DNA of 64,000 bases, taken from contig NC_135120.1 of the NCBI RefSeq assembly GCF_050908995.1, positions 11,173,433-11,237,432 of the forward strand, given 5' to 3'. How positions within the stretch are numbered: the stretch's first letter is position 1; the number at the start of each line of letters is the position of its first letter. The notes below the pieces were generated by a model. That model ran no database searches. It was not told the DNA's origin and saw only the letters and a list, made by a program, of their open reading frames with translations. Shown piece after piece: positions 61,001 to 64,000 of the stretch. The translations under genes and the position numbers were made by a program. The stretch is from Andrena cerasifolii (taxonomy: Eukaryota; Arthropoda; Insecta; Hymenoptera; Andrenidae).

Positions 61001-63626
61001 TACGCGATTCTTGTTCCTCCTTAGATATACCGTAAACTGGGGTGACTTTGCCCGCCGGGGTGACTTTGCCCACTTTTTCTAAGTCTGAAAAATTACCATA
61101 TGATTGAATTCGCTATTGTTTTTTTCTAGTTTAACTTGTGCTGAAAATGGTTCCACAGGGGTGTATTGAGGCTATTTTTTTAAAACAGCATAGCATAGAT
61201 TAGCTTACGTTTCAGGTGGATTCCCGGTTTAAGGGCACTCCCCGGTAAATCGCGCGAAAACGTAGGCGACATTTACGATTTTATCTAGAAAAAAGTATAC
61301 AATGTATGGGTCTAGAACTTTTTGCACTTTATTCTATTACAAATGTAGAGTATAAAACAATTTTTTTATTTCATTTTTGCCCAACCCTGCATCTGATATG
61401 CATTGCGTGTTGCATCGTTGTAAAAAGAACTGAAAAAAAATTATGATTTTATCCAAGCACTATATTTGTTTCTATTCTTTTCTGTGGGTACACTTTTAGT
61501 AAACTACCTCCTCATTTTCCCGAAAAAATGGTCCCCTCGGAACGTTTGCCACCTGGGCCTTTTTATCTTAAATCCGTCACTTGACAGAATAAATGAAAAA
61601 TCAACTTCAAATGCGCCATAGTTGTATGTCCTTCGAAACAGAGATATCTCCTACTAATACTAGAGTTACTAGATACCTAATACTAAAGTTTTATGTTTTA
61701 TTAACCACGGCCAATTTCCTAAGACTTGCGCGGGGGTGTGTATCCCCGATCCACGTGTCGCAGTTGAATCGTACATACGAGTGGCTTGCGCTAATCGAGC
61801 AGCGCTGCCGGAACGATGAAAATTGAATGTGATTTATCACGACCGTTACCGCGGGGCGTCGCATAATATATCAGCCATCGGTGGCAACAGGCGAAAATAA
61901 TAGTTTGGAGAATTGTAGGCGATATCAATGCGCAACGGGCCGCCGCTGTCTCTGACAGCGCAATTATCCGGTCTCGCTTGCGGTTGCACGCCACAACCCC
62001 TTTTGTTATCGCCATCCCCAGAATCATCGCTCTCCTATCATACACGTCCTGCCCTAATGCTCGCGTTATTGTTGGGGGATTGTCAGATGATATCTGTCTA
62101 TCTGCTCCTCGTTCCGATATTTTTGCATATACATTAACTTCCCGCTATTGCTGGGCGCGCGCGTTGCGGTCAGCTGAGAATGCCCAATTCGAAGGAGCAT
62201 GTTACAATTAATACGTCGCCGTAATGAAGACACGCTAACGTCAATATCGACGATTTAGATTATTCGGGCGTCTGGTTTCATTCGCCCCCCCCCCTCCCGC
62301 GCCTATTGATTAGGAGATAATTTCACCTGCCCGTTTATAGTTTTGCGTGCACGTTCCGCGGTTCCGCGGCCTCCATTATTGCCAGCTCGCGGTCGGAATA
62401 CCGATATTGGGCGGTAATGAAAATTCGCACCTGCATAGACGGGCGAATTAGATTACACTTGAAAACGCTATCCGTGTACACCTTCGCGTCGCTTATTACT
62501 ATACAGTACTACGTTCTATCGTTGTAAGGTGAAATGTACAGGGCGGTTCTTCGCGGAAGATCCGATCAAGGCTCTGGGAAGAACGTCCTTTGTACCGTTG
62601 CAGGTATGTAGGTACCCCGCTTCTGGACCTCGTGCGATGGAATTTAAAAGCGCATACTGTCGGCTCGAATGACGAAAAGGATCTGGCAATCCTTTCAGAC
62701 TTGCCCGAACCTCCGCGAGTATCCTTATAAATAAGGTAACAGAATGTTCTCGTGGCTGTTCGATTAAAAATCGACGCATCTTTGTACATATCGCTGCAAC
62801 TTAAACGACTTTGCCGCCCTGTGCATTCTTTAGCATAATAGTTGTGGCGTGATGTTTTAAGTCGACGCTGGGGAGACGGTATTGAAATCGGCGCCCGCGA
62901 TCCCCCTCGTCTCATCCGCCCGCATCGGCGAAAGTAAGAGGCCGCGCTCTTTCCCAGCGACGAGCCGGCGAAATCGATACCCCCGAAACGCGCGGCCGAA
63001 AGGTCCAATCGTATGATAAAATACAATCTCTCCCGGCGGAACGATGAAACGCGTGCTGTTTCACGCGTACGTGAACACGTGTCGGCGCGGAGCGGGCCGA
63101 GCAGCCCGGGCGCACCTGTCAGCTCAGAATGTAATCGCGGAAATCAAAGAGACCGTGGCCAGCGGTGCGAGAGATTCTGCATTGATAGAGGCAGCATTTG
63201 CGAGGTGGTAGCGGAAAAGAGACGATTCGGGGGTGTTACTAGGCAGGAAGCCATTTTGGGGCCGCTGACTTGATTAACGAACAGCAGGGTTGGAGGCGGG
63301 GAGGTGGGGAAGAGCCGTGCATCTGTGCTTTGCCAGGAGCAACATCGGGAATCCTTGTTTGGACCGGCGAAATGGGAATCCTTACGCGTGTGATAATCGA
63401 GTAACAGTGGTTTCGTCGGTGTCGTCATGATTACCCGGCTGATTATCTTCTGTTGCAAGAGCCACGCTCGATTCTCCATCTCTCCGTCTCGCCATCTCGC
63501 ATTTTGTTCTTCGATTAGTTTTATTAGGGATGTCAGAGGGGGAATCCCTTTCTCATTTCTGAATGTATTTCCTATATTTCTTTGCTTCGTATCATTAAAG
63601 AACATATGTGGAAGAAGTAATCGAAG

Positions 63627-64000
63627 ACCTCGCAGCAACAGGGGTGCAACACCATCTTGACCAGCTCCGAGTAAACTGCAAGAAACTGTGTTTGTAGACA
63701 TAAAAGAATAATATTATTCTTGCGCCTGCTCGCCATCATTATCTGTGGAAGTATTCTTATCCGCTGTCAGCGCACATTTGAAAGCTCTCTAAAAAGGTTG
63801 TGTATAAGGTGGGACGTAGTTGCGAGTTCGTATTGCACAGAATAGTAAATAGCTGCAGCTTCAAAATTTGCATTAAATCGCTCGTTTGTAATCGGATTTG
63901 CATCAAACTTGCGCTAAACGATGTAGATTTTTTTACAAATATTACACGTCATCATTTAAAAACTGTCAAAAGTGGAGTTGCACCCCTGTTGCTGCAAGGT
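63627..64000. mobile_element. Inverted-repeat element reaching the window edge
   Basis: ACCTCGCAGCAACAGGGGTG, continuing CAAC, at 63627-63650 is inverted at the very end of the window as GTTGCACCCCTGTTGCTGCA then AGGT, with one mismatch. The element is at least 374 bp and its right boundary may lie just outside. Neighbouring sequence is non-coding. Confidence 0.75.

Larger units (their letters stand above)
54511..64000. other. Gene-poor right flank
   Basis: 9.5 kb without a supported exon. The longest ORFs (59278-59775 plus, 62499-63026 minus, 63144-63701 minus) read as low-complexity Arg/Ser-rich or arbitrary peptides without domain resemblance. 61030-61070 repeats GGGGTGACTTTGCCC twice, as at the ends of some insect transposons. 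GNS 3' processing signals (AATAAA) lie near 54640. Local CpG-rich stretches (59280-60700, 62880-63250) could be regulatory. Confidence 0.5.

Noticed and set aside
63144..63701. 185-codon minus-strand ORF at the right end
   Set aside because: No domain, no plausible splice partners, and it runs into the inverted-repeat element.
1..64000. CRISPR arrays, operons, prokaryotic systems
   Set aside because: Spliced eukaryotic genes throughout; the tandem repeats present have no unique spacers and are ordinary minisatellites.
1..64000. tRNA genes
   Set aside because: A few TTCAAATC/TTCGAAT words were checked by eye (for example near 53205 and in the 3.9-4.4 kb repeat), but none had an acceptor stem pairing or anticodon arm.

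Overview
The window is a piece of an insect nuclear genome. All genes are split into short exons by GT-AG introns, the non-coding DNA is AT-rich and full of small inverted-repeat elements, and four genes belong to the ionotropic receptor (IR) chemoreceptor family, which is restricted to protostomes. The look of the IR75-like receptors and of the repeats suggests Hymenoptera (bee, wasp or ant). That is an impression from family knowledge, not a database result.

Layout. 1-8247 holds no gene I can support: a 96-bp minisatellite, decayed relatives of it, a 692-bp hAT-like MITE with a 37-bp minisatellite inside, and AT-rich sequence. 8248-14469 is a compact housekeeping cluster: EIPR1 (+), PNO1 (-) and PPP2R3C (-). 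16641-21885 is a secreted lipase gene (+) with large introns. 22424-45431 is a tandem array of four IR75-like receptor genes, all on the + strand, each with nine coding exons in the same phases. The last two lie in abutting direct tandem duplicates of about 5 kb (about 35.6-40.8 and 40.8-45.8 kb). 45931-50992 is cytosolic methionyl-tRNA synthetase (-), which shares an 842-bp divergent intergenic region with the N-acetylglucosamine-6-sulfatase gene GNS (+, 51835-54510). 54511-64000 is gene-poor.

I rebuilt the coding exons of all nine genes by hand. In each, the intron phases agree and the summed exon length is a multiple of three: EIPR1 376 aa, PNO1 239 aa, PPP2R3C 447 aa, lipase 322 aa, IRs 611, 604, 613 and 613 aa, MARS1 973 aa, GNS 497 aa. 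None shows an inactivating break.

Functionally the window is a mixture. EIPR1 acts in endosomal and dense-core-vesicle traffic, PNO1 in 40S ribosome maturation, PPP2R3C as a PP2A regulatory subunit, MARS1 in tRNA charging, GNS in lysosomal glycosaminoglycan breakdown. The IR array is the lineage-specific part and probably serves acid/amine odour sensing. Its most notable feature is mosaic divergence between the two youngest copies: the 5' exons are about 90-95% identical while the exons around the second ligand-binding lobe differ at roughly a quarter of residues. Several introns and spacers carry near-perfect palindromes or TIR elements, and one TE insertion can be dated against an empty site in the sister duplicate.
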